Below are positions 26,604-35,744 of a stretch of 64,000 nt of DNA, piece by piece. The notes under the pieces are model-generated. The model was given only the letters and a program-made list of their open reading frames with translations. It did no database searches and had not been told where the DNA came from. The DNA comes from Alistipes sp. Lineage in GTDB: Bacteria; Bacteroidota; Bacteroidia; Bacteroidales; Rikenellaceae. A program made the position numbers and the translations under genes. Every line of letters begins with the position of its first letter. Positions within the stretch are counted from its first letter, which is position 1. The stretch spans positions 1 through 64,000 of the forward strand of contig JAGBEH010000002.1 in assembly GCA_017937125.1 (NCBI GenBank). The letters are read 5' to 3'.

Positions 26604-27941
26604 ATGAACGTTAAGAATCTAATGGCCGAACTCGAACGCCGCCATCCCGGCGAAAGCGAGTATTTGCAGGCAGTGCGCGAGGTGCTTATGACGGTCGAGG
26701 AGACCTACAATCAGCATCCGGAATTCGAGGCGAACCGTATCGCCGAACGTATCGTGGAACCCGACCGCAGTTTCACGTTCAAGGTGGTCTGGGTGGACGA
26801 CAAGGGCGATATTCAGGTCAATACGGGTTACCGCATCCAGTTCAACAACGCTATCGGCCCCTATAAGGGCGGCCTGCGCTTCCATCCGTCGGTAAACCCG
26901 TCGATCTTGAAGTTCCTCGGCTTCGAGCAGATCTTCAAAAACGCATTGACGACGTTGCCTATGGGCGGCGCCAAGGGCGGCTCGGATTTCAATCCCAAAG
27001 GCAAGTCCGACCGCGAGGTTATGCGCTTCTGTCAGGCGTTTATGACTGAGTTGTGGCGCCACATAGGTCCCGAGACCGATGTGCCTGCTGGCGATATCGG
27101 CGTCGGCGGCCGCGAAATAGGCTATCTGTACGGTATGTACCGCAAGCTGGCGCGCGAGAATACGGGCGTGCTTACGGGCAAGGGTATGACCTACGGCGGT
27201 TCGCTCATCCGTCCCGAGGCTACGGGTTTCGGTGCCGTCTATTTCCTCAAGCAGATGCTCGAAACTGCGGGTATGGAGCTTGCGGGCAAGACGGTTGCCA
27301 TTTCGGGCTTCGGCAACGTCGCTTGGGGAGCCGCTACCAAGGCTACCGAATTGGGGGCGAAAGTCGTTACGATTTCGGGTCCCGACGGATATATCTACGA
27401 CGAGGCGGGTCTCGATGCCGAGAAGATAGCGTATATGCTCGAACTGCGCGCATCGAACAACGATGTCGTCGAGCCGTATGCAAAGAAATTCGCGGGTGCG
27501 AAATTCTTCGCGGGACGCAAGCCGTGGGAGGTCAAGGTCGATATCGCAATGCCTTGCGCCACGCAGAACGAGTTGGGCGGCGAAGATGCGAAGATGCTGA
27601 TAGCCAACGGTGTGAAGATCGTGGCCGAAGTTTCCAATATGGGTTGCCGCCCCGAGGCTATCGACGCGTTCATCGCGGCGAAGATACCGTACGGACCGGG
27701 CAAGGCCGTGAATGCCGGCGGTGTAGCTACGTCGGGTCTCGAGATGACGCAAAATTCGCAGAAACTCAACTGGACGGCCGAGGAGGTCGATGCCAAACTG
27801 CATCAGATTATGAGTTCGATACACGCGGCGTGTCTCGAGTACGGTACCGAGGCCGACGGTTATATCAACTATATGAAGGGCGCCAACATCGCAGGCTTTA
27901 TGAAGGTAGCCAAGTCGATGGTCGAGCAGGGTGTTCTGTGA
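26604..27941 (+). CDS. gdhA: NADP-type glutamate dehydrogenase
   Basis: 445 residues, the length of hexameric bacterial GdhA. It interconverts 2-oxoglutarate plus ammonia and glutamate. Visible motifs: GPYKGGLRFHPSVNPSILKF, LPMGGAKGGSDFNPKGKSDR with the catalytic Lys, DVPAGDIGVGGREIGYLYG, the nucleotide site ISGFGNVAWGA, and NAGGVATSGLEM. It is monocistronic with its own promoter and a strong terminator. Confidence 0.97.
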   Translation: MNVKNLMAELERRHPGESEYLQAVREVLMTVEETYNQHPEFEANRIAERIVEPDRSFTFKVVWVDDKGDIQVNTGYRIQFNNAIGPYKGGLRFHPSVNPSILKFLGFEQIFKNALTTLPMGGAKGGSDFNPKGKSDREVMRFCQAFMTELWRHIGPETDVPAGDIGVGGREIGYLYGMYRKLARENTGVLTGKGMTYGGSLIRPEATGFGAVYFLKQMLETAGMELAGKTVAISGFGNVAWGAATKATELGAKVVTISGPDGYIYDEAGLDAEKIAYMLELRASNNDVVEPYAKKFAGAKFFAGRKPWEVKVDIAMPCATQNELGGEDAKMLIANGVKIVAEVSNMGCRPEAIDAFIAAKIPYGPGKAVNAGGVATSGLEMTQNSQKLNWTAEEVDAKLHQIMSSIHAACLEYGTEADGYINYMKGANIAGFMKVAKSMVEQGVL

Positions 27942-27963
27942 TATAAGGTATCTGTTTGCATTT

Positions 27964-28004
27964 GCGGGAGTTGCGCTTTCTACGGCGCGCTCCCGCTTTT
28001 TTTT
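27964..28004 (+). terminator. Rho-independent terminator of gdhA
   Basis: Outer stem GCGGGAG with CTCCCGC, inner TGCGC/GCGCG pairing, followed by T8 (27997-28004). Confidence 0.9.
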
Positions 28005-28039
28005 CGGGCGCGATTCCGCCCTTGAGACGATGGTCCGCA

Positions 28040-28071
28040 TTTGTTATTTAGGGCATTTTATATTATTTTTG
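28040..28071 (+). promoter_or_regulatory. Promoter of the RND efflux operon
   Basis: TTTG (28040-28043), 20-bp spacer, TATTTTTG (28064-28071): full consensus. It lies 35 bp before the start of the membrane fusion gene. No operator palindrome or adjacent regulator gene is visible. Confidence 0.8.
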
Positions 28072-28106
28072 CAGACAATGAGAACAAACCGAACATAGTC
28101 CTTAAA

Positions 28107-29237
28107 ATGTCTTATTCACAATTGAAATCCGTTTGTACGGCCGCGGCGATGTCGTTATGCGCCGTTTTCGCAGTCTCTTGCGAACAACAGACGTCCACCG
28201 TAAAAAGCAGGGAGTACGAGGTGATGATTCTGGAACCGACCTCGCGTAAATTGAGTTCCGTCTATTCCGCGTCCATCCGCGGCAAGCAGGATATCGACAT
28301 CCGCCCCAAAGTGTCGGGGTATATCACCGATATTTGCGTCAGGGAGGGTGCGATAGTCGGAAAGGGGCAGACGCTCTTCGTTATCGACCAGGTGCCCTAT
28401 CAGGCCGAACTGCAAACGGCGATAGCAAATGTGGATGTGGCGCAGGCTTCGGTCGATGCCGCCGAGCTTACCACGAACAGCAAGGAGAGCCTTTACGAAC
28501 AGAAGATCATCTCGGAGTTCGAGTTGAGTATGGCCCGCACTTCGCTGGCGAGCGAACGCGCGCAGTTGGCTCAGGCCAAGGCCAAGGAGGTTAATGCGCG
28601 CAACAACCTCTCCTATACGCTGGTCAAAAGCCCTGCCGACGGTGTGCTCGGAACGCTCCCGTTCCGCGTGGGCACGCTCGTAAGCCCCTCGGACGCCACC
28701 CCGCTGACCACGGTCTCCGACAATTCGGAAATGTACGTCTATTTCTCGATGAACGAAAGTCAGGTGCTGTCGCTTACGCGCCGCCACGGCTCGCTCGAGA
28801 ATGCGCTGCGTTCGTTGCCGCCGATCGAGTTGCAGCTGAACGACGGCAGCATCTATTCGGAGAAGGGGCGCATCGAGTCCATAAGCGGTATCATCGACCC
28901 GACGACGGGTTCGGTGTCGATACGTGCCAAATTCCCGAATTACAAGCGCCTGCTGCTTTCGGGCGGTTCGGGCAATGTCATACTGCCGCACCGTCAGGAC
29001 GGCTGTCTCGTCATTCCGCAGTCGGCGACTTACGAGATTCAGGATAAAATCTATGCCTACAAGGTCGAGAACGGCGTGGCCAAATCGACCATAATAGGCG
29101 TATTCGACATAAGCAACGGACGCGAATATGTCGTCGAGTCGGGACTTATGGCGGGCGATACCATAGTCGTCGAGGGCGTCGGCCTGCTGCGCGACAATAC
29201 GCCCGTTAAGATAAAGAAGGTAATCAAAGGTCAATAA
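28107..29237 (+). CDS. RND efflux membrane fusion lipoprotein
   Basis: 376 residues from the ATG at 28107. An upstream in-frame extension lacks a signal sequence and crosses the promoter. A lipobox FAVSC sits at about residues 21-25. The order is typical: biotinyl-lipoyl half (DIRPKVSGYITDICVREGAI), alpha-helical hairpin (about 95-150), second lipoyl half (YTLVKSPADGVLG), then beta-barrel and membrane-proximal domains. It joins the inner membrane pump to the outer membrane channel. First gene of a three-gene AcrA-AcrB-TolC-type operon. Confidence 0.95.
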   Translation: MSYSQLKSVCTAAAMSLCAVFAVSCEQQTSTVKSREYEVMILEPTSRKLSSVYSASIRGKQDIDIRPKVSGYITDICVREGAIVGKGQTLFVIDQVPYQAELQTAIANVDVAQASVDAAELTTNSKESLYEQKIISEFELSMARTSLASERAQLAQAKAKEVNARNNLSYTLVKSPADGVLGTLPFRVGTLVSPSDATPLTTVSDNSEMYVYFSMNESQVLSLTRRHGSLENALRSLPPIELQLNDGSIYSEKGRIESISGIIDPTTGSVSIRAKFPNYKRLLLSGGSGNVILPHRQDGCLVIPQSATYEIQDKIYAYKVENGVAKSTIIGVFDISNGREYVVESGLMAGDTIVVEGVGLLRDNTPVKIKKVIKGQ

Positions 29238-29261
29238 TCGTCGGAAAATCACGTTGCATCA

Positions 29262-32200
29262 ATGAATATAAAGACTTTTATCGACCGCCCCGTCCTTTCG
29301 TCGGTCATATCCATAGTGATCGTTCTCGGCGGACTGCTCGGCTTGGCGGTGCTGCCTATCGAGCGTTACCCCAATATCGCGCCGCCTACGATCAACGTTT
29401 CGACGACCTATACGGGCGCGAGCGCCGAGACGGTGCAGAAGAGCGTCATAGTGCCGCTCGAGGAGGCTATCAACGGCGTGGAGAATATGACATATATGTA
29501 CTCCACGGCCACCAATAACGGCAGCGCCAATGTGCGTGTCTATTTCAAGCAGGGCACCGATCCCGATATGGCGGCGGTGAACGTGCAGAACTGCGTGTCG
29601 CGCGCCACACGCCAGCTGCCGTCGGAGGTTACCGAAGTCGGGGTTACGGTCCGCAAGCGCCAGACGAATATTCTGGAGCAGATAGCCGTCTACAGCCCTA
29701 ACGGAACCTATGACCGAACCTTTCTGGTGAATTATATCAAGATCAACCTCGTGCCTGCGCTGTCGCGTATTGCGGGCGTCGGCGACATAGACGTGAACGG
29801 CTCGGATTACAGTATGCGCATATGGCTCAAGCCCGACATTATGGCGCAGTACAAGCTCATACCGTCGGATATCACCGCCGCGCTGGCCGAGCAGAATATC
29901 GAGGCGGCTACGGGTTCGCTGGGCGAGAATTCCGACAATACGTTCCAGTATGCGATGCGTTACAAAGGGCGTCTCGAAAAGCCCGAGGAGTTCGAGAATA
30001 TCGTTATCCGCGCCCTGCCCAACGGCGAATTGCTGCGATTGAAGGATGTCGCGGAGGTGGAGTTGGGCACGCAGTCGTATCTCTATATCGGGCGCGTCAA
30101 TTCGAGCCCCGGCACCCAGATGTCCATATATCAGACCCCGGGGTCGAACGCCACGGAGGTTATCAACAACATAGACGCCTTTCTGGAGAAGGCGCGTGAG
30201 AATTTCCCCGCGGATGTCGAGATGGTGGTGCTGTCGAGCGCCAACGATTTCCTATATGCCTCCATACACAACGTGGTGCGCACGCTTATCGAGGCCATAA
30301 TCCTCGTGACTTTAGTGGTGTTCGTGTTCCTGCGTTCGGTGCGTTCGACCGTCATCCCGCTGATCGGTACGATAGTCTCGCTGATAGGTACGTTTATGTT
30401 TATGTACCTCTTCGGCTTCAGCATCAACCTGCTGACGCTTTTCGCATTGGTGCTCTCGATAGGCGTGGTGGTCGATGATGCCATCATAGTCGTCGAAGCG
30501 GTTCACGCCCGATTCGATGCGGGCTATCGCTCGCCCTACAAGGCGGCGGTGGATGCTATGGAGGGCATCACCTCGGCCGTGATTACCAGTTCGCTCGTGT
30601 TTATGGCCGTCTTCATTCCCGTATCGCTTATCGGCGGCACGTCGGGCGCCTTCTACACCCAGTTCGGCGTGACTATGGCCGTCGCCGTCGGCATTTCCGC
30701 CGTGAATGCCCTGACGCTCAGCCCCGCATTGTGCGCGATGCTGCTGAAACCCAAGGACGGGAACGGCGAGGTGCGCAAAAGCACCTTTGCGAGTCGATTC
30801 AATGCCGCTTTCGACACGGCGTTTTCCGCAGTGCGTGCGCGGTATCTCCGCGGCGTGACTTTCTTCCTTCGCCGCCGCTGGCTGTCGGGGGTCTTGCTCG
30901 TAGTCGCCGTCGCGGGACTCGTGTACTTTATGCGTACCACCAAGACGGGCCTTATACCTCAGGAGGATATGGGTACCGTGCGTGTGGACGTATCGACCCC
31001 GCCGGGCAGCTCACTCGCATATACCAAGAGCGTTATGGACCGCATCGACAGCGATGTCATACAGGATATAGACGAATGCCGCGCATATATAAATATGACG
31101 GGTTACGGAATGACATCGGGTGCCGGTGCGTCGCACGGCTCGTTTACGCTCCGTCTGAAGCATTGGGACGAGCGCAAGGGCAAGGAGCACAGCGTGAGCG
31201 CCATTATGCAGCGCATAAAGGATTATACGGCCTATTTCAACGATGCCACCATATTCACCTCGGCGCCTGCGATGATACCGGGTTACGGCGCCACGAACGG
31301 TTTCGAGATGTACCTTCAGGACCGTAAGGGCGGAAATATCGACGATCTGGCGCTTTTGTGCGATGAGTTCCTGCGGCAGCTGAAGGAGCGCCCCGAAATC
31401 GGTTCGGCGCATACGTCGTTCAATCCTCATTTCCCGCAATATCAGATAGACGTGGATGCCGTAAGATGCAAACGTGCGGGCATATCGCCGAAAGAGGTGC
31501 TCGGTGTGCTGAACGGATACTACGGAGGTATGCTTTCGACCAAGTTCAACCGTTTCACGAAACTTTATCAGGTGGTCGTGCAGGCCGACCCGAAATACCG
31601 CGTCGATCGTCAGACGCTCAATAACATATATGTGCGTATCGGCAACGATATGGCGCCCGTGAGCCAGTTCGTCTCTCTTGTGAAGATATATGCTCCCGAG
31701 AACCTCGCACGGTTCAATATGTTCCCCTGTATCGGTATCAACGGCCGTGCCGCCGAGGGCTATTCGTCGGGAGATGCGCTGCGCGCCATCGACGAGGTCG
31801 CTGCGCAGACCTTGCCCGTGGGCTACGGCTACGACTATGCGGGCATCGCTCGCGAGGAGGCCGCCAGCGGCAACAACACGCTCTACATATTCATCGTGTG
31901 CATAACGCTCATATATCTTATATTGTGCGCGCTGTACGAGAGCTACACGGTCCCGTTCGCGGTGATTCTCGCCGTACCGTTCGGTATTTTCGGCAGTTTC
32001 CTGTTCGCCAATATGATGGGGCTCGAAAACAATATCTATCTGCAAACGGGTCTGATTATGCTTATCGGACTGCTGGCCAAGACGGCGATCCTCATCACCG
32101 AATATGCGGCCGAGCGCCGTCGCGGCGGGATGGGCATCGCGCAGGCGGCATTCGCCGCCACCAAGGAGCGTTTCCGCCCTATCCTGATGACCGTATTGAC

Positions 32201-32402
32201 TATGGTGTTCGGTATGCTGCCGCTGATGTTCTCCAACGGCGTGGGGGCTAACGGCAACAATACGCTCGGTGCGGGCGTCGTGGGCGGTATGTGCGTCGGC
32301 ACGCTGGCTATGTTGTTCGTGGTGCCGTCGCTGTTTATCGTATTCCAGTATTTGCAGGAGAAAATCAAGCCTTTGAAATTCGAAAAACACGAAGACCGAT
32401 GA
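29262..32402 (+). CDS. RND efflux pump inner membrane transporter (HAE1 type)
   Basis: 1046 residues, the AcrB/MexB length. It starts MNIKTFIDRPVLSSVISIVI. Twelve membrane helices are split by two large periplasmic loops. TM4 carries the proton-relay aspartates in VLSIGVVVDDAIIVVEAVHA, and the motif GLLAKTAILITEYAAERRRG lies near TM10-11. It exports hydrophobic or amphiphilic compounds by proton antiport; the substrates are not predictable. It begins 24 bp after the fusion protein gene, and its stop overlaps the channel gene (ATGA). Confidence 0.97.
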   Translation: MNIKTFIDRPVLSSVISIVIVLGGLLGLAVLPIERYPNIAPPTINVSTTYTGASAETVQKSVIVPLEEAINGVENMTYMYSTATNNGSANVRVYFKQGTDPDMAAVNVQNCVSRATRQLPSEVTEVGVTVRKRQTNILEQIAVYSPNGTYDRTFLVNYIKINLVPALSRIAGVGDIDVNGSDYSMRIWLKPDIMAQYKLIPSDITAALAEQNIEAATGSLGENSDNTFQYAMRYKGRLEKPEEFENIVIRALPNGELLRLKDVAEVELGTQSYLYIGRVNSSPGTQMSIYQTPGSNATEVINNIDAFLEKARENFPADVEMVVLSSANDFLYASIHNVVRTLIEAIILVTLVVFVFLRSVRSTVIPLIGTIVSLIGTFMFMYLFGFSINLLTLFALVLSIGVVVDDAIIVVEAVHARFDAGYRSPYKAAVDAMEGITSAVITSSLVFMAVFIPVSLIGGTSGAFYTQFGVTMAVAVGISAVNALTLSPALCAMLLKPKDGNGEVRKSTFASRFNAAFDTAFSAVRARYLRGVTFFLRRRWLSGVLLVVAVAGLVYFMRTTKTGLIPQEDMGTVRVDVSTPPGSSLAYTKSVMDRIDSDVIQDIDECRAYINMTGYGMTSGAGASHGSFTLRLKHWDERKGKEHSVSAIMQRIKDYTAYFNDATIFTSAPAMIPGYGATNGFEMYLQDRKGGNIDDLALLCDEFLRQLKERPEIGSAHTSFNPHFPQYQIDVDAVRCKRAGISPKEVLGVLNGYYGGMLSTKFNRFTKLYQVVVQADPKYRVDRQTLNNIYVRIGNDMAPVSQFVSLVKIYAPENLARFNMFPCIGINGRAAEGYSSGDALRAIDEVAAQTLPVGYGYDYAGIAREEAASGNNTLYIFIVCITLIYLILCALYESYTVPFAVILAVPFGIFGSFLFANMMGLENNIYLQTGLIMLIGLLAKTAILITEYAAERRRGGMGIAQAAFAATKERFRPILMTVLTMVFGMLPLMFSNGVGANGNNTLGAGVVGGMCVGTLAMLFVVPSLFIVFQYLQEKIKPLKFEKHEDR

Positions 32403-33772
32403 AAAGAATATGTCAATATGCCGTACTCGTCCTCGCAGCCGCGACGCTCGGCGGGTGTTCGATTTACGGCCGTTATTCGCGTCCCGAGGATATCGAGACC
32501 GACGGTCTGTTCGGCGAGGGCGTCATTGCCGGCGATTCGGCTACGATTGCCGACATCGGGTGGCGCGACTTTTTTACCGACCCCTGTTTGCAGGCGCTGA
32601 TCGACAAGGCGCTGTCGGACAACATCGACCTTAAAACGGCCGAATTGCGGATAAAGGAGGCCGAGGCGGCTCTGAAAACGGCGCGGCTGTCGTACTATCC
32701 GTCGTTCTCGTTCGCCCCGCAGGGCTCGTTGAGCACTTACAATTTCGACGGCCTTGCCAAGAACTATCAGCTGCCGCTCAACATCAGTTGGAACATAGAT
32801 GTCGCGGGTCGGCTGTACAACCGCAAGCACAAGGCGCGTGTGGCTTACGAGCAGAGCAAGGTGAATGTGCAGTATGTGCATACGCGTCTCGTCGCCTCGA
32901 TAGCCAATGCGTACTACACGCTGCTTATGCTCGACAGCCAGCTGGAGGTTTCGCGTACGACGGCCGCCAACTGGAAGGAGAACGTGCGTATTATGCGTGC
33001 GATGAAGGAGGCGGGTATGACGAATGAGGCCTCGGTGTCGCAGACCGAGGCGAACAGCTGCTCGATAGAGGCTTCGCTTTTCGACCTTTACAGACAGATA
33101 CGCCAAGTCGAGAATTCGTTGTCGCTGATGCTCGGGGACGCTCCCCGCTCGATACCGCGCGGCAGGCTCGCCGACCAGAAACTCTATGACAGACTGCTTG
33201 TGGGCGTACCCGTGCAGCTTCTGTCGAACCGTCCGGATGTACGCGGCGCGGAGCTTGACCTCGCGCAGGCTTTCTATACGACAAACCTTGCTCGGGCGGC
33301 CTTCTATCCGTCGCTGACGCTGAACGGTGTGCTCGGCTGGGTGAACAACAGCGGCTCGGCGTTGGTAAACCCCGGTAAATTCCTGCTGTCGTTCGTCGGC
33401 TCGCTGGTGCAGCCGATATTCAATGCGGGAGCCAATCGTGCGCAGCTGAAGATCGCCGAATCGCAGCAGGAGCAGGCTAAACTGGCATTCGCGCAGGCGT
33501 TGCTGAACGCGGGACGGGAGGTGAACGATGCGCTGGTGCAGTGTCGGACGGCCGAAGACAAGACGGATGTCCGCCGCCGTCAGATCGCGGCCCTCGAATC
33601 CGCCGTAAGTTCTACGCAGCAGCTTATGCGTCACGGCGATGCGACGTATCTCGAGGTGCTGACGGCCCAGCAGACGCTCCTTCAGGCGCAGCTTTCGCAG
33701 ATAGCCGACCGCTTCGAGGGAATTCAGGGTATGATAAATCTCTACCTGTCGCTCGGCGGCGGCCGCGAATAG
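32399..33772 (+). CDS. RND efflux outer membrane channel lipoprotein (NodT/OprM family)
   Basis: 457 residues from the ATG at 32399, which overlaps the transporter stop. The longer frame is a shadow extension. The lipobox ATLGGC ends at Cys about residue 19. The two TolC-type repeats follow (WRDFFTDPCLQALIDKALSD ... NIDLKTAELRIKEAEAALKT, then GVPVQLLSNRPDVRGAELDL). NRPDVRxAE is the family hallmark. It forms the trimeric exit duct for the pump. Confidence 0.96.
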   Translation: MKRICQYAVLVLAAATLGGCSIYGRYSRPEDIETDGLFGEGVIAGDSATIADIGWRDFFTDPCLQALIDKALSDNIDLKTAELRIKEAEAALKTARLSYYPSFSFAPQGSLSTYNFDGLAKNYQLPLNISWNIDVAGRLYNRKHKARVAYEQSKVNVQYVHTRLVASIANAYYTLLMLDSQLEVSRTTAANWKENVRIMRAMKEAGMTNEASVSQTEANSCSIEASLFDLYRQIRQVENSLSLMLGDAPRSIPRGRLADQKLYDRLLVGVPVQLLSNRPDVRGAELDLAQAFYTTNLARAAFYPSLTLNGVLGWVNNSGSALVNPGKFLLSFVGSLVQPIFNAGANRAQLKIAESQQEQAKLAFAQALLNAGREVNDALVQCRTAEDKTDVRRRQIAALESAVSSTQQLMRHGDATYLEVLTAQQTLLQAQLSQIADRFEGIQGMINLYLSLGGGRE

Positions 33773-33804
33773 ACTGCGATACGTTCATTTTTAGAGGGAT
33801 CGGT

Positions 33805-33835
33805 TTTGGAAATAGGAAAAAATTACATATATTTG
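33805..33835 (+). promoter_or_regulatory. Promoter of the exported caspase/transglutaminase cluster
   Basis: TTTG (33805-33808), 19-bp spacer, TATATTTG (33828-33835), full consensus. The start codon is at 33949, so the leader is about 105 nt. The leader contains a small hairpin (TCCGC with GCGGA) and no riboswitch I recognise. Confidence 0.8.
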
Positions 33836-33948
33836 GAGCGATAACGATATGAAAGGCGTAAGTCCGCCATGTGCGGATTATCGTACCGCGCTTTTCGACC
33901 GCAGATAACCCCCGTATAGGTACGTACGGAAAAACAAAAACCGAAACA

Positions 33949-34620
33949 ATGAAAAAACTTTTCGTAACGGCACTCGCGCTTCTCGTTTGCGCATCGTATG
34001 TGTCGGCTCAGGATGCGAAAGACATCGCAAAAGAGCGCAGGGAGATCTTGAAAATGACAAAAAGCGAACTCAATGCCAAGGCGAGCAAGGCGGCCCGCAC
34101 CGAAGCGAAGAAACTCGCGAAGGCCGGCTGGCAGGTGTCGCCCGGTGCGCTCCCTCTCGAGAAACAGCTCGAACGCGCATACAATATGCAGATGGAGTAC
34201 GACGAGAATCTGCTTCCGAAATATCTGATGAGCGAAGGCCAGTCGATAGGCGAAGTTTACGACGCCGCCAAATTCCAGGCTCTCGAACTGGCGAAAATCA
34301 ACCTTGCGGGCCAGCTCGAAACCGAGATTACGCGTTTGGCCGACAACCAGGTGTCGAATAACCAGATGGGGGCTGAGCAGGCCGCATCCGTCGTCGAGTC
34401 CGTGTCGGCGAGCAAGAATATCATCGCCACGAAACTCAAGAGGGTGGTTCCTGTGGTGGAGTGCTATCGCGTAATGAAAAACAAGAACAAGGAGGTTCTC
34501 GTGCGTTTGGCATACAATACCAAAGTCGCGATGGAGGCTGCCAAGGAGCCTATACGTCAGAAATTGGAGGAGAAAGGCGAGAAGCTTCAGGGCCAGCTCG
34601 ACAAGATTTTGGGCTTCTGA
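33949..34620 (+). CDS. Exported LPP20-like protein of unknown function
   Basis: 223 residues from the ATG at 33949; earlier in-frame codons give no signal. The signal peptide is MKKLFVTALALLVCASYVSA. The mature part is helical and charged (DIAKERREILKMTKSELNAK ... EAKKLAKAG). A segment then reads YDAAKFQALELAKINLAGQL, resembling the repeated Ala-rich helices of LPP20-type proteins. A Lys/Glu-rich end follows. No catalytic motif is visible. It is the first of four exported proteins encoded in a row and probably periplasmic. The family call is tentative. Confidence 0.75.
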   Translation: MKKLFVTALALLVCASYVSAQDAKDIAKERREILKMTKSELNAKASKAARTEAKKLAKAGWQVSPGALPLEKQLERAYNMQMEYDENLLPKYLMSEGQSIGEVYDAAKFQALELAKINLAGQLETEITRLADNQVSNNQMGAEQAASVVESVSASKNIIATKLKRVVPVVECYRVMKNKNKEVLVRLAYNTKVAMEAAKEPIRQKLEEKGEKLQGQLDKILGF

Positions 34621-34664
34621 TCCCCGAATGATTATGCGGCGGGCTGACCCGCTGCGACCGGTTA

Positions 34665-34693
34665 CGCACCATACTCTTCAGGGGTATGGTGCG
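34665..34693 (+). promoter_or_regulatory. Stem-loop between the first two genes of the exported cluster
   Basis: CGCACCATAC pairs with GTATGGTGCG (10 bp, 9-nt loop). No U-tract follows (CGCGGTTTGG), so it may be a processing, stability or partial attenuation element rather than a full terminator. Confidence 0.55.
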
Positions 34694-34758
34694 CGCGGTT
34701 TGGAAATTAACCGATAAAGATGTTGGTCCGCAACATCGGCACCTCAATTTACCGACAA

Positions 34759-35646
34759 ATGAATTTCTCGATTATACGTTTCGCCCTTACGGCTGCGGCC
34801 GTCGTCTCGGTCGCCTGCTCGTATGCACAGAAGATATACACGGTTACGGGAACATACCGCTATGTCGCCTCCGAAAACGAGTCGCTGAGCGAGGCCAAAC
34901 AGAAGGCGGTGTACAAGGCCAGAATACAGGCGCTCGCCGACAAGTTCGGCACCGTTATCGCCCAGTCGAACTCTACGGTGATGAAAAATTCGACGGGGCA
35001 GTCATCCGTCGATTTCCTCTCGCTCACAATGTCCGACGTCAGGGGCGAGTGGCTCGAAGATATCTCGAAGCCTAAATTTCTGGACCCCGAAGTAGATGCC
35101 CGCTCGGGACTGCTGGTCATAACCTGCACCGTGCACGGCAAGGTGCGCGAAATAGTCTCCCCGAAGATAGATTTCGCGGCTAAAATCTTACGCAAGGAGC
35201 CCGATAAGGCATTCGAGAGCGATATTTTCAAGAACGGCGACCAGTTTTTCCTGTGGTTCAAGTCTCCGACGGACGGCTGGCTGGCGGTCTATATGATAGA
35301 TGCGGAGCAGACGGCGTACTGCCTGTTGCCGTATATGAACGATACGGACGGTCAGGCTGCTGTCGAAGGCGGCAGGGAGTATGTCTTCTTCTCGCTCGAT
35401 ACGGCGGATGGTGCGGAACGCGACATAGTGGATGAGTATGTTATGACTACGGAACGGTCGGCCGAGACGAACAGCATTTACGTCGTTTTCTCACCAAACC
35501 GTTTCGTCAAGGCCAATGATTCTCTCGAGACGGGCGGTCTGCCGCGGCAGCTGTCTTTCGCCGATTTCCACAAATGGCTGGCGAAGTGCCGTACGCACGA
35601 CTCGCAGATGGCGTTGATGCCTTTGTCCGTAACGATCCGAAGATAG
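34759..35646 (+). CDS. Exported protein with DUF4384-like domain
   Basis: 295 residues from the ATG at 34759. A start 39 bp upstream would put 13 residues before the signal peptide (NFSIIRFALTAAAVVSVACS). The N-terminal half has an Ala/Lys helix resembling that of the preceding protein (SLSEAKQKAVYKARIQALAD). The second half (about 160-280) contains FFLWFKSPTDGWLAVYMIDA, ending with LLPYMNDTDGQA, which looks like DUF4384. To my knowledge DUF4384 is often found with bacterial caspase domains, and a caspase gene follows 98 bp downstream. Function unknown. Confidence 0.75.
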   Translation: MNFSIIRFALTAAAVVSVACSYAQKIYTVTGTYRYVASENESLSEAKQKAVYKARIQALADKFGTVIAQSNSTVMKNSTGQSSVDFLSLTMSDVRGEWLEDISKPKFLDPEVDARSGLLVITCTVHGKVREIVSPKIDFAAKILRKEPDKAFESDIFKNGDQFFLWFKSPTDGWLAVYMIDAEQTAYCLLPYMNDTDGQAAVEGGREYVFFSLDTADGAERDIVDEYVMTTERSAETNSIYVVFSPNRFVKANDSLETGGLPRQLSFADFHKWLAKCRTHDSQMALMPLSVTIRR

Positions 35647-35744
35647 TCTCGCGGGTTGCGGACGGGACGGCCGCAGGTGAAAAAAACGGCAGCGGAGGTC
35701 CTGCGAGGGGTGCGGGGCCATAATATATTCCAATTAAGATTGAT

